NCBI RefSeq assembly: GCF_004794105.1
Contig: NZ_SRYR01000001.1
Coordinates: 992,001 to 1,056,000, forward strand
Length of the DNA stretch: 64,000 bases
Direction of reading: 5' to 3'
DNA from: Clostridium sartagoforme
GTDB taxonomy: Bacteria > Bacillota > Clostridia > Clostridiales > Clostridiaceae
Shown here piece by piece: positions 27,194 through 35,603 of this stretch; the first letter of the stretch is position 1, and each line of letters begins with the position of its first letter. The position numbers and the translations under genes were made by a program. The notes below the pieces were generated by a model. That model was given only the letters and a program-made list of their open reading frames with translations, was not told where the DNA came from and ran no database searches.

Positions 27194-29491
27194 CTAAATA
27201 TTTATATTTTTTAGCCATTCATGAGTATCTTTTATGAAGTTATATTCATCTTGTGAAACACTATAAGTTGATTTTTTTATATTGTTTTGTAACGTACCTA
27301 GACGTTTCATCCACTCTATTTTAGTAGTCTTTCCACCTGATAGGTTGATATCTTTAGGCCTAACGAAAATTTTTTCGAAAATTTCTGACCAATTTTTACC
27401 GTAGTTGCATACTATTATTGAACAATCATTAATATTAATACAATCCCAAATTGAAACCTCTTGTCCATAATCTCCATTTTTTTGATATTCATAATTTTGA
27501 TCATCAGCTTCAGTTTTAGCTTTTTTATATATATTTTTAGGAACACCATTAATAAGCCAGTTATTTCCGTAATAGTTGTTTAATTGGGTTCTTATTATAT
27601 CTTTAATATATAAAGTAGATTCTTTTAAAATAACTATTGCTTCAGAGTTAAAGATCTTAGCCTTATCTCTCCAGTATTCCTCTAATCCTTCTGGATTAAA
27701 ATCTTTACGAGTATCTGAAATTGCTTTTTGAAAGGTTCTCCAATATTTATTATCTGCACCTCCACCTAGAAAGCCTTTTAATTCATTTCTTTCGTCATCT
27801 GATATTTCATCAATGAATTGAATTAGTGGATCTAAGTAATAAATTACTTTATTGAGAAGATCTTCTTTATTACATTGTTTTAAATTGATATTTTGATTTT
27901 TTAAATGATTAACTATATCATTTATTACTCTTATAATTCCTTGTATTCCCCTATTAATCGTTAAGATACCATCCTCGCCTTTATCCCATTCCGTTTCAAG
28001 GTTGTCTTTAATATATGCGAAACATGCTTCAATAAAAGGATAGAAAATATCACATGTAGTTTGATTTTCTCCAAGATCAAAAGTACCATCAGAGATAATC
28101 ATATTTTTATTATTAAACAAAGTGAAAAAAGAACATTTTTTTAAAGCAGCTTGAACTGCTTCAATAGTAATACACTTAATATTAGATTTTTCATTTTCAC
28201 CAATTTGAATTCTTCCTAGTAAAGGAGAAGTATCTTCTTCACCTAACATTTGAGCGATTTTAGAACGCAAAGCTTGTCTTCGTTCATTATAATTATCTGA
28301 TACCCAAAGCATATCAGCATTTAATGTGACTCTAAGAGATTTAGGAACAGATTTTTGATTTTCATTAATATCCATGAACAATTTTATTTGTTCTTCTCTT
28401 TTTAGATCAACAAAAGCTACTACTGGAATAGAGTTTTTATTTGCATAATCTGAATCAGAATATCCATATAATCTATGTTGCCCGTCTATTATATAAGCAG
28501 AACGATATTTCTTTGGTAAATGTAATGTTCCTAATCTGGATATTGTAGATTCAATTTTATATTGTTTTGGAATAGAGTCGAATTGAATTCCTTTACCTTT
28601 TGTATCAATACTAATAATAAGTGAATTAGGGAAGTATCCACCATTATTTATAAAGCCTTGAACATCTTGTAACCTTTTCTTTTTAATCAAGCGTTGATAT
28701 GTAGGCATCATATTTTTATTCGCTTCATTTCTATGTAGCACATATCCTATTTTTAATAGTTTTTCTGGCTCAATTGAAAATGAATAATACTTATGTCCAC
28801 CCATTTTTCCCTCTATAGCAGGTATTAAATTATCCATATTACGAATCTCTTGATTTGCAAATAAATTACCAAGTAATTGAAATCTCGCACAAGTGCCTAG
28901 ATGCTTTACTAATTCTATATAGTAATTGATAATTGAATCATTAAAATGAATTATATCCCACTCTTGTAACTTATTCAGATCTGCTTTACTCATAATATAG
29001 TTATTAGTAGCCCATATAAACTTGACTTTTCTTCCAGGAAATTTTTTTAATGCCTCCTTTCTTAGTCCATTGATTTGGGCATAAAAGGCTTCAATTGGCT
29101 TCTTAAAATTACCATCTTTTAATTCATAAGAAGCTTTACATTCAACAATAAGTACTGTTTCATCATCAGCAGCAAAAATATCAATTTGTTGTGTTATATC
29201 TGAATTTTGGTAGTCATACTGCATTTTGAAATGACGATCCTTGTTCATATGAGTAAATCCCATATTTGCAAAAAGTAACCAAATTTTATCTTCAAATACT
29301 TCATCATAAGGTTTATCTTTACGAACAGATATAAATCTAGTATCTTTATATTCCTTTAAAAAATGCCATCCTTCCTGCACTAGTTCAGGAAGAGCACTTT
29401 TTCTTTGTTTACTAGTTATGTAGGTTTTTTTTCTCATATTTTTTGTTGATTCCAAATCTTTTCCGGTAACAATTTTATCCCAAGAAGTCAT
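27194..29491 (-). CDS. DGQHR-domain protein with N-terminal PD-(D/E)XK nuclease-like domain
   Basis: 765 residues. The first 200 residues contain a nuclease-like core, with Asp104 in QQIDIF and Glu117-Cys-Lys119 in VLIVECKAS, the PD-(D/E)XK pattern. The middle carries a DndB-type DGQHR domain, IIDGQHRLYGY at 336-340, followed by the usual FMDINENQKSVPKSL. The C-terminal 160 residues are helical (YGNNWLINGVPKNI, KRLGTLQNNI) and recall Swt1/HEPN-like domains, though weakly. The start codon overlaps the methylase stop as ATGA, so it is translationally coupled to a Dam-family methylase. A restriction-like role against unmethylated foreign DNA is inferred. Confidence 0.82.
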   Translation of the reverse strand: MTSWDKIVTGKDLESTKNMRKKTYITSKQRKSALPELVQEGWHFLKEYKDTRFISVRKDKPYDEVFEDKIWLLFANMGFTHMNKDRHFKMQYDYQNSDITQQIDIFAADDETVLIVECKASYELKDGNFKKPIEAFYAQINGLRKEALKKFPGRKVKFIWATNNYIMSKADLNKLQEWDIIHFNDSIINYYIELVKHLGTCARFQLLGNLFANQEIRNMDNLIPAIEGKMGGHKYYSFSIEPEKLLKIGYVLHRNEANKNMMPTYQRLIKKKRLQDVQGFINNGGYFPNSLIISIDTKGKGIQFDSIPKQYKIESTISRLGTLHLPKKYRSAYIIDGQHRLYGYSDSDYANKNSIPVVAFVDLKREEQIKLFMDINENQKSVPKSLRVTLNADMLWVSDNYNERRQALRSKIAQMLGEEDTSPLLGRIQIGENEKSNIKCITIEAVQAALKKCSFFTLFNNKNMIISDGTFDLGENQTTCDIFYPFIEACFAYIKDNLETEWDKGEDGILTINRGIQGIIRVINDIVNHLKNQNINLKQCNKEDLLNKVIYYLDPLIQFIDEISDDERNELKGFLGGGADNKYWRTFQKAISDTRKDFNPEGLEEYWRDKAKIFNSEAIVILKESTLYIKDIIRTQLNNYYGNNWLINGVPKNIYKKAKTEADDQNYEYQKNGDYGQEVSIWDCININDCSIIVCNYGKNWSEIFEKIFVRPKDINLSGGKTTKIEWMKRLGTLQNNIKKSTYSVSQDEYNFIKDTHEWLKNINI

Positions 29492-30318
29492 TTACTCACC
29501 TCATTCGTAATATTTGTAAAAACATACTCTTTAATAATACCTCTTTTCGAGTTCTTCCCACCTATTAAACTATTTCGTTCTAGTTCATATATCACATCAT
29601 CTTTTGCAAATATCTCTTTTATAGTATCATGAGCAGCATTTGTTAATATATAATAGGCTCCTTTAAGTTTAATTTTATCTATAAAATCACTTAATCTATA
29701 CTGGTCTTCAATAGAAAATAAGTTTTTATTATATTCAATAAACCCATTATTATTATGAGATACAGTATAAGGTGGATCAAGGAAAACAAGATCACCTTCT
29801 TTAATATAGTCGATAGTTTCAGTAAAATCACCTTGAATTAATTTAGCATTTTTCAAAGTAGTACTAGCATTTATCAGTTTTTCTCTGCTAAAGTTAACAT
29901 TTTTTCTATTTCCGTATGGAACATTATATTCACCAGACCTATTTACTCTATACAGGCCATTAAAAGAGGTTTGATTTAGATATATAAATCTAGCAGCTTT
30001 CTCAATTTCAGAATTTGGAGAGGAATTTCTTATATTGTAATAGAACTCTTTAGTATTCTCATAACTTAAAAGTAATGTTAGCAATTCATTAGGATTACTC
30101 TTTACAATTTTATAAGCAGTAATGAGATCTTCATTTATATCTGAAAGTATAGAGTTATGGTTACCATTTAAAGAAAAAAAGATAGCTCCACCTCCTAAAA
30201 AGGGTTCAATATAATCATTAATTTTTTTATCTTTTATAAGATCTTCAACAAAGCCTATCAACCATTTTTTACCACCTGCCCATCTAAGAAATGGAGAGGA
30301 TATTAAATTTTTTTTCAT
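29488..30318 (-). CDS. DNA adenine methylase, D12 class (Dam/DpnM-like)
   Basis: SAM-dependent N6-adenine methyltransferase of 276 residues. FLRWAGGKKWLI and EPFLGGGAIFF are the SAM-binding motifs, NQTSFNGLYRVN belongs to the Dam-type core, and DPPYT (181-185) is the catalytic DPPY motif. Dam relatives methylate GATC; the target here cannot be read directly. AGGAG sets the start at 30318; a TTG reading from 30339 would add seven residues across the ribosome site. It is the first gene of a two-gene operon with the nuclease-DGQHR protein. Confidence 0.92.
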   Translation of the reverse strand: MKKNLISSPFLRWAGGKKWLIGFVEDLIKDKKINDYIEPFLGGGAIFFSLNGNHNSILSDINEDLITAYKIVKSNPNELLTLLLSYENTKEFYYNIRNSSPNSEIEKAARFIYLNQTSFNGLYRVNRSGEYNVPYGNRKNVNFSREKLINASTTLKNAKLIQGDFTETIDYIKEGDLVFLDPPYTVSHNNNGFIEYNKNLFSIEDQYRLSDFIDKIKLKGAYYILTNAAHDTIKEIFAKDDVIYELERNSLIGGKNSKRGIIKEYVFTNITNEVSK

Positions 30319-30489
30319 CAGTATATCTCCTAAAATCAATTATATTTGATAAATATTTACATAATTTTATAAATATTATATAAAACTTTTAGCATTTTTA
30401 CAAGTATATGGTCGAATTAATTCTTGGATTATACAAAATGATATATAATAGTAATATACTAAAAAATTAAAGTAGATAGGAGAAAATAT

Positions 30490-30654
30490 ATGAATAAATG
30501 TAAATATTGCAATAAAGAACTAAAAGAAAAATACTTTGAAAATAAAATAGGTATATTCTGTTCAGAAGATCACTTCAATAAATATTTAGATAGTTTAAGT
30601 GATAAAGAGTACTCAGAACTTCAAAATAACTTTTGTGTTTGTAGTGATGATTAA
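30490..30654 (+). CDS. Small Cys-rich protein, possible zinc ribbon
   Basis: 54 residues, with CKYC near the N-terminus, a Cys-Ser-Glu-Asp-His stretch in the middle and CVC near the end; the CxxC pair resembles a short zinc-binding module. AGGAG lies upstream of the ATG. It is divergent from the methylase operon and just before the HNH gene. The 3' 96 bp recur with few changes at 32605-32702. Confidence 0.55.
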   Translation: MNKCKYCNKELKEKYFENKIGIFCSEDHFNKYLDSLSDKEYSELQNNFCVCSDD

Positions 30655-30674
30655 GTAAGAAGATAAGAGAAAAT

Positions 30675-31886
30675 ATGGGGATAAGGTATATGGATATTAA
30701 AAATAAAATTATTGAAGATACTCATTTAAAAGAAAAGGATATAATAATTCCTAATAGTAATTTAGTTTCTTATGATTTACCTACTTCAGCTTATGTTGAT
30801 ACAAGAATTTTTTCAAGATTACTCGAAGATAGCAGAGTAGTTGCTAGTTATAAGATGTATTGGTTATTAGGGTTATTAGAAGAAGTAAGTTTAGGCAATA
30901 GGGAAATAACTTTTAGGAAGTTAATTTCAAGAATGATAGTGGGGGCATGGTATCCTATAATGCAGTATAAATTATATTTTGGTCAGTTTGATAATTTATC
31001 CAAAACAGTTGAATATATATCAAGTGCATATAATAAACACTCTAATATTAATAGCAAGGAATTATTAGATTTTATTTATAATAGCAATGATGCAATTTTA
31101 AATAAGCAAATTAAAGAATTAAGCTATCAAGTTCCTTATATGCTCTTATCTCCATTTTTTGAGGAGAAGATAAAAGGGCTAAAAAGCTCAAAAAGAGTTA
31201 AAAGAATAATAGAGCTATCTTTAAGTGAACCAAATGTGTTATATAAGATTATTATTGATAAGGAAAATAAAGTAGTCATCAATGATGAATGGGCAAGATA
31301 TATGGTAGCTAATTATCGAATAATTAAATCATGGATATATTATAAGTTATCTTGCTTTTTACAAAAGAGAAATCCTAACGTTCCATCAATTATATTTAAG
31401 TTAGATCCACCAAAATCAAGGGATTTAAGTCATGCAACTAAACTTTGGACTGACATCATCAATAGTAGACATGTAAAAGATATTTATACAGGGAATGATT
31501 TTTCAGCTGAAAACTATAAAGAACTTGGAACATTAAGTATTGATCATTTTATACCATGGAGCTTTGTGCTTCATGATGAAATATGGAACTTAGTTCCCAC
31601 ATTTAAAAATATAAATAGTAGTAAAAGTGACAGACTATTAAGATATCAAAATTACATAGATGATTTTTGCAATATTCAATTTGAAGCCTTTTCTTTTATA
31701 TGTGATAAAAAAAGGAAGAAGGATTTAGAATCATATGTAGATTTACTTAGATTAGAAAACCCTCTAGATTTCTATAAATATAAAGGTAGAGAAGGCTTTA
31801 ATGAAAGATTAAGGAAAAGCATTGCTCCAATATATCAAATAGCAGTTAATCAAGGTTTTTCAGTAATTGATAGTATTGATAAGTAA
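30675..31886 (+). CDS. HNH endonuclease domain protein
   Basis: 403 residues. A long N-terminal helical region (1-265) of unknown fold is followed by an HNH nuclease core: DIYTGNDFS, then SIDHFIPWSFVLHDEIWNLV (Asp290-His291 and Asn305) and FKNINSSKSDRL. The CxxC pairs of zinc-ribbon HNH proteins are replaced (YTGN). The frame has ATG at 30675 and at 30690; GGGGATAAGG just before the second is close, so the true start is uncertain. Its divergent position next to a methylase operon suggests a restriction or anti-invader nuclease. Confidence 0.8.
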   Translation: MGIRYMDIKNKIIEDTHLKEKDIIIPNSNLVSYDLPTSAYVDTRIFSRLLEDSRVVASYKMYWLLGLLEEVSLGNREITFRKLISRMIVGAWYPIMQYKLYFGQFDNLSKTVEYISSAYNKHSNINSKELLDFIYNSNDAILNKQIKELSYQVPYMLLSPFFEEKIKGLKSSKRVKRIIELSLSEPNVLYKIIIDKENKVVINDEWARYMVANYRIIKSWIYYKLSCFLQKRNPNVPSIIFKLDPPKSRDLSHATKLWTDIINSRHVKDIYTGNDFSAENYKELGTLSIDHFIPWSFVLHDEIWNLVPTFKNINSSKSDRLLRYQNYIDDFCNIQFEAFSFICDKKRKKDLESYVDLLRLENPLDFYKYKGREGFNERLRKSIAPIYQIAVNQGFSVIDSIDK

Positions 31887-32054
31887 AACTCATAAACTGA
31901 AGTATAAATCATTAGAATAGCAAGATAACTTAACTTAATAAGTAAATATTAAAGGATAATAAACTAATTTTATTTATTATGTTATTGGAAAAAATATAAA
32001 ATAAGTATACAATGTAAGTGGGAGATAATTTATATAGAGGAGTGTACATATTTT

Positions 32055-32564
32055 ATGTTAAGTAAAAAATTATTACAAGGTTTAAACGATCAAATTAATT
32101 TTGAGTTCTATTCTTCATATACATATCTTGCTATGGCAGGATACTGTGAATCTATTGACCTAAGTGGTTTTGCTAATTTCTTTAGAGTTCAAGCAAAAGA
32201 AGAATTAGATCATGCAATGAAATTATATGATTATGTATATCAAAAGAATGGTTCAGTAGTATTAGAGCAAGTAAACAAACCTCAAGGAGATTATGATGGA
32301 ATAATTGATGTTTTTGAAAAAGGTTATGAGCACGAGCAATTAGTTACTAGAAAAATATATGAACTAACAGATATTGCATATGAAGAAAGAGAACATTCTA
32401 CTATAAGCTTATTAAAATGGTTTATAGATGAACAAGTTGAAGAAGAAAATAACTTTAATTCATTAGTAAAGAGAGTAAGAAGAATTGAAGATAATCCAGC
32501 AGGACTTTATTTAATGGATGATGAATTAGCTACAAGAGTTTATACAACAAATACAAATAATTAG
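32055..32564 (+). CDS. ftnA: Ferritin (non-haem)
   Basis: Iron-storage protein that assembles into a 24-subunit shell and oxidises Fe(II) at a ferroxidase centre. At 169 residues it is of standard length. Glu17 in INFEFYSSYTYL, the Glu and His in AKEELDHAMKLY, and the Glu cluster in DEQVEEENNF are the expected metal ligands. A promoter-like TTGGAA/TATACA pair with 15-bp spacing lies around 31985. It stands between the HNH gene and a repeated fragment of the small Cys-rich gene, and has its own terminator. Confidence 0.94.
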   Translation: MLSKKLLQGLNDQINFEFYSSYTYLAMAGYCESIDLSGFANFFRVQAKEELDHAMKLYDYVYQKNGSVVLEQVNKPQGDYDGIIDVFEKGYEHEQLVTRKIYELTDIAYEEREHSTISLLKWFIDEQVEEENNFNSLVKRVRRIEDNPAGLYLMDDELATRVYTTNTNN

Positions 32565-32576
32565 TTTTATTAAGAG

Positions 32577-32601
32577 AGAAGTCAATTATTGACTTCTTTT
32601 T
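32577..32601 (+). terminator. Rho-independent terminator of ferritin
   Basis: AGAAGTCAA and TTGACTTCT form a nine-pair stem with a three-base loop, followed by TTTT. Confidence 0.82.
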
Positions 32602-32604
32602 ATA

Positions 32605-32702
32605 TGTTCAGAGAAGATCACTTCAATAAATATTTGGATAGCTTAAGTGATAACGAGTACTCAGAACTTCAAAACACTTTTTGTGTTTGCAGTGATGATT
32701 AA
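32605..32702 (+). pseudogene. Duplicated 3' fragment of the small Cys-rich gene
   Basis: 98 bp nearly identical to 30559-30654, with a two-base insertion (GAGAAG for GAAG) and a handful of substitutions; both end in the same GATGATTAA. The 5' half with the start codon and CxxC is missing. It follows the ferritin terminator directly. The two copies bracket the HNH and ferritin genes. Confidence 0.75.
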
Positions 32703-32812
32703 ACTAAATCTGAATGTTAACAACTATAATGAGCACTATTATTTGATTGATATTCCATTATATAGTAGACTTAAATTATTATAATATTAATTCAAATTTA
32801 GGGGATAGATAT

Positions 32813-33244
32813 ATGGACTGGATTAACATCCACGGATTAGTAATCATGATAATAATTATGATTCCAAACATAGTATTTGCAATGAGAGAAAAAAACTTCG
32901 AAAGTAAATATAATAATAAGCTCATTGAGGTCATAGAACAAATTGGTCGCTTGGGTTCCATGTTCTTAATGATCTTTAATATATCATTTTTAAATTATGG
33001 ATATTGGTTTTCTAATGCCAAAAAAGTTTATATGATTTTAGTAGGTGTACTAGCTCTAGCTTATTGTTTAACTTGGGTTTTATACTTTAAAAAAGCTACA
33101 ATTTCTAAAGCTATGGCATTAGCAATTATTCCAACATTAATATTTCTATTTAGTGGACTAATATCTTTAAATATTTTATTAATTATTACATCTGTACTAT
33201 TTGGGATTGGTCATTTAACTATAACTTACTATAATAATGTATAA
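32813..33244 (+). CDS. Small polytopic membrane protein, unknown
   Basis: 143 residues, with about four to five predicted helices (residues 6-24, 45-65, 76-94, 102-118 and 121-138). No catalytic motif was recognised; similar short membrane proteins occur in clostridia without known function. AGGGGA before ATG 32813 is the only good ribosome site; the open frame from 32747 adds an unlikely N-terminus. Confidence 0.65.
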   Translation: MDWINIHGLVIMIIIMIPNIVFAMREKNFESKYNNKLIEVIEQIGRLGSMFLMIFNISFLNYGYWFSNAKKVYMILVGVLALAYCLTWVLYFKKATISKAMALAIIPTLIFLFSGLISLNILLIITSVLFGIGHLTITYYNNV

Positions 33245-33292
33245 ATGCTGATTTAAACTATGAATTATTAAAATATAAATTATAAAAATATC

Positions 33293-33337
33293 AAGCTATA
33301 CAGGGTTTAATTATCAATCTTGTATAGCTTATTTTAT
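33293..33337 (+). terminator. Rho-independent terminator
   Basis: AAGCTATACA (33293-33302) pairs exactly with TGTATAGCTT (33321-33330), then ATTTTAT. Confidence 0.75.
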
Positions 33338-33473
33338 ACATAAGAATACTATTTTACATTTTTAAATTTGTAAATTCCATTATTAATTTGCTAAAGATAA
33401 CTTTACTTACTGGAAAATTATATTAATTTATAGTAGAATTGGTATTGATTTGGGGAAGGAACGTGATGTTTAC

Positions 33474-34256
33474 ATGGAAAGAAAAAGTGGCTATTTAAAT
33501 GATAGTTTTGAAGAATTTACTTTAGAGAAAAGTTTAGATTTTGAAAGTAGAACTACTTACTTTAAAAAAGGTGTAAAAGATGGGATTCCAATTGCTCTTG
33601 GGTATATAGCTGTATCCTTTACCTTTGGTATTGCAGCTAAGAAGGCAGGCCTTACTGTATTTCAAGCAGTTTTAATGTCTATTACTAACCTTACATCAGC
33701 TGGACAATTTGCAGGGGTTGGTCTTATTGCAGCTTCTGCTAGTTATTTAGAATTAATAATAACTCAGCTAGTTATAAATATGAGATATTGTCTTATGTCT
33801 TGTACTTTATCTCAAAAATTAGATAAAGATGCATCTTTAATTCATAGATTTTTAATTGCAACGGGTATAACAGATGAGGTATTTGGTGTTTCAGCTTGTA
33901 CTGAAGGAAAGCTGAGCCCTTATTATGTATATGGTCTTTTTAGTGTTGCTATGCCAGGTTGGGCTCTTGGAACATTACTTGGTGGCATATCAGGAAGTAT
34001 TTTTCCGCCAAGGGTTATAAGTGCCTTAGGAGTTGCTCTTTATGGTATGTTTATAGCAATTATAGTTCCACCAGCAAAGGAAAATAGGAATATAGCAATT
34101 GTAATTGTTGTTTCAATGATTTCTAGTTTAGTATTTACAAAACTTCCTGCTTTAAAAGAAATATCATCAGGCTTTAGGATTATTATCTTAACTATATTAA
34201 TTTCAGGAGCAGCAGCTATTCTGTTTCCAATAAAGGGGGATAATGATGAAGAGTAA
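33474..34256 (+). CDS. azlC: AzlC family branched-chain amino acid exporter, large subunit
   Basis: Membrane protein of about 260 residues with a polar N-terminus, then FKKGVKDGIPIALGYIAVSF and NLTSAGQFAG, the signatures of AzlC. Together with AzlD it exports branched-chain amino acids or analogues. An in-frame TTG at 33450 overlaps the GGGGAAGGAA ribosome site, so ATG 33474 is the better start. The 3' end overlaps azlD by 14 bp. Confidence 0.9.
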   Translation: MERKSGYLNDSFEEFTLEKSLDFESRTTYFKKGVKDGIPIALGYIAVSFTFGIAAKKAGLTVFQAVLMSITNLTSAGQFAGVGLIAASASYLELIITQLVINMRYCLMSCTLSQKLDKDASLIHRFLIATGITDEVFGVSACTEGKLSPYYVYGLFSVAMPGWALGTLLGGISGSIFPPRVISALGVALYGMFIAIIVPPAKENRNIAIVIVVSMISSLVFTKLPALKEISSGFRIIILTILISGAAAILFPIKGDNDEE

Positions 34257-34551
34257 TGTATATATTTATATTTTAGTAATGGCAGTTGTAACATATTTAA
34301 TTAGATTATTACCAATTACATTAATACAAAAGGAAATTAAAAATAAAACTATACTTTCCTTTTTATATTATGTACCTTTCGTTACTTTAGCTGTAATGAC
34401 TTTTCCAGGAATCCTAACTTCAACTAGTAGTATGTGGTCAGGCCTTGCAGCTCTTATTACTGCAATTGTTGTTTCATATAAGGGAGGAAGTTTAATTAAG
34501 GTTTCTTTATCAGCTTGCTTAGTAGTTTTTGTAATAGAGCTTTTTATTTAA
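34243..34551 (+). CDS. azlD: AzlD family protein, small exporter subunit
   Basis: 102 residues with about four helices; YLIRLLPITLI and the small-subunit pattern YVPFVTLAVMTFP are typical of AzlD. Two adjacent ATG codons (34243 and 34246) follow AAAGGGGG. Translation is coupled to azlC and a terminator follows at 34598. Confidence 0.88.
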   Translation: MMKSNVYIYILVMAVVTYLIRLLPITLIQKEIKNKTILSFLYYVPFVTLAVMTFPGILTSTSSMWSGLAALITAIVVSYKGGSLIKVSLSACLVVFVIELFI

Positions 34552-34597
34552 ATAAATACATAATTAGAAAGTAGAAATTATTAAGTTTTACAATATA

Positions 34598-34640
34598 AAA
34601 GCTAGATAGTATTTAATATATTATCTAGCTTTGTATTATT
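34598..34640 (+). terminator. Rho-independent terminator of azlCD
   Basis: AAAGCTAGATA (34598-34608) pairs with TATCTAGCTTT (34622-34632) across a 13-base loop. Confidence 0.72.
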
Positions 34641-34692
34641 TATTAGAGCTATTGAAATAATAATATTAAGTAAATAATTATAAGGTGGTTTT

Positions 34693-35412
34693 ATGGGTAA
34701 ATCAGTTAGACGAGGTTATGTACCTACAGATGAAAAAGAGTTTAAAGGTGAAAGTTTAAATAAGTTATATAAAGCATCAGAGGATTTATTATATCTTTTA
34801 AATAGAGGTTATAAACTTAAGGGGGCTTCAACATTTATAGGTAATCATTATATTTTATCTGAAAGACAAAGATTAGCCTTAGCAAGGGGGATTTCTAAAG
34901 ATAATGACCTAATAATAAGGAAATCAAAGGAAGTTACTAATCTTAATAATATAAATGCAGTTTATATAGATGGATTTAACACTATAATAACTTTAGAAGT
35001 AGCTTTATCTAATTCGATAATTATAAAGTCTTTAGATGGTACTATTAGAGATTTAGCTGGATTAAGGGGAAGTTATTCAATTATAGATAAAACAGAAATT
35101 GCATTAAATTTAATAAAAGGATTTCTATAAGAAAATAGAATCGAAAAAGCTATATTTTACTTAGATAAGCCAGTTTCAAATTCAGGTAGATTAAAAATGA
35201 AGATCTTGGATATATTTAAGGATTCAAAAGTAGAAATTGAAGTTGAAACTATAAATAATGTAGATAGTGTTTTAGAAGCTAAGGAAAATGTAGTATCTAG
35301 TGATGCTATAATTTTAGATAATTGTATTAGTTGGATTAATTTAAATAGATATATTATTGAAGAGAATATATTAGATGCTAATTGTATAGATTTTAGTAAA
35401 TTAAATAAATAA
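34693..35412 (+). pseudogene. DUF434-type protein gene broken by an in-frame stop
   Basis: The first part (145 codons, MGKSVRRGYVPTDEK onwards) matches the DUF434 N-terminal region: LNRGYKLKGASTFIGNHY, then LSERQRLALARG. TAA at 35128-35130 ends it. The same frame then continues without a break for 93 codons with EKAIFYLDKPVSNSGRLK and SSDAIILDNCISWINL, which is the expected C-terminal domain of this family, and stops at 35412. One nonsense change (or a sequencing error) therefore splits an otherwise full-length gene. An internal ATG at 35197 has no strong ribosome site. Confidence 0.8.
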
Positions 35413-35461
35413 TAAGTATAGGATAGAAGATGGAAATTATTTTTCATAAAGATTTATAAGA

Positions 35462-35520
35462 GGATAATATTATACTGCTACCCATCGGACTGTGTTCGTG
35501 AGTAAGGAATATGATATTAT
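35462..35520 (+). other. Nested GC-richer hairpin in an intergenic gap
   Basis: GATAATATTATA pairs with TATGATATTAT as outer stem; inside it TACT pairs with AGTA and CGGAC with GTTCG (one G-U pair). The loop part is clearly richer in G and C than the surroundings. It lies 84 bp before the S41 peptidase start. There is no T run, so it is not a simple terminator. No known riboswitch class was matched. Confidence 0.35.
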
Positions 35521-35603
35521 TTTCTGTTTATTTATATATACTAGAGAAGTATAAGGAGATATAGTAAAATTAATATGATTTGATAAATGAAAAGGATGTT
35601 AAT

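Noticed and set aside
32747..32812. N-terminal extension of the small membrane protein
   Set aside because: It begins at TTG without ribosome site; AGGGGA before ATG 32813 fits better.
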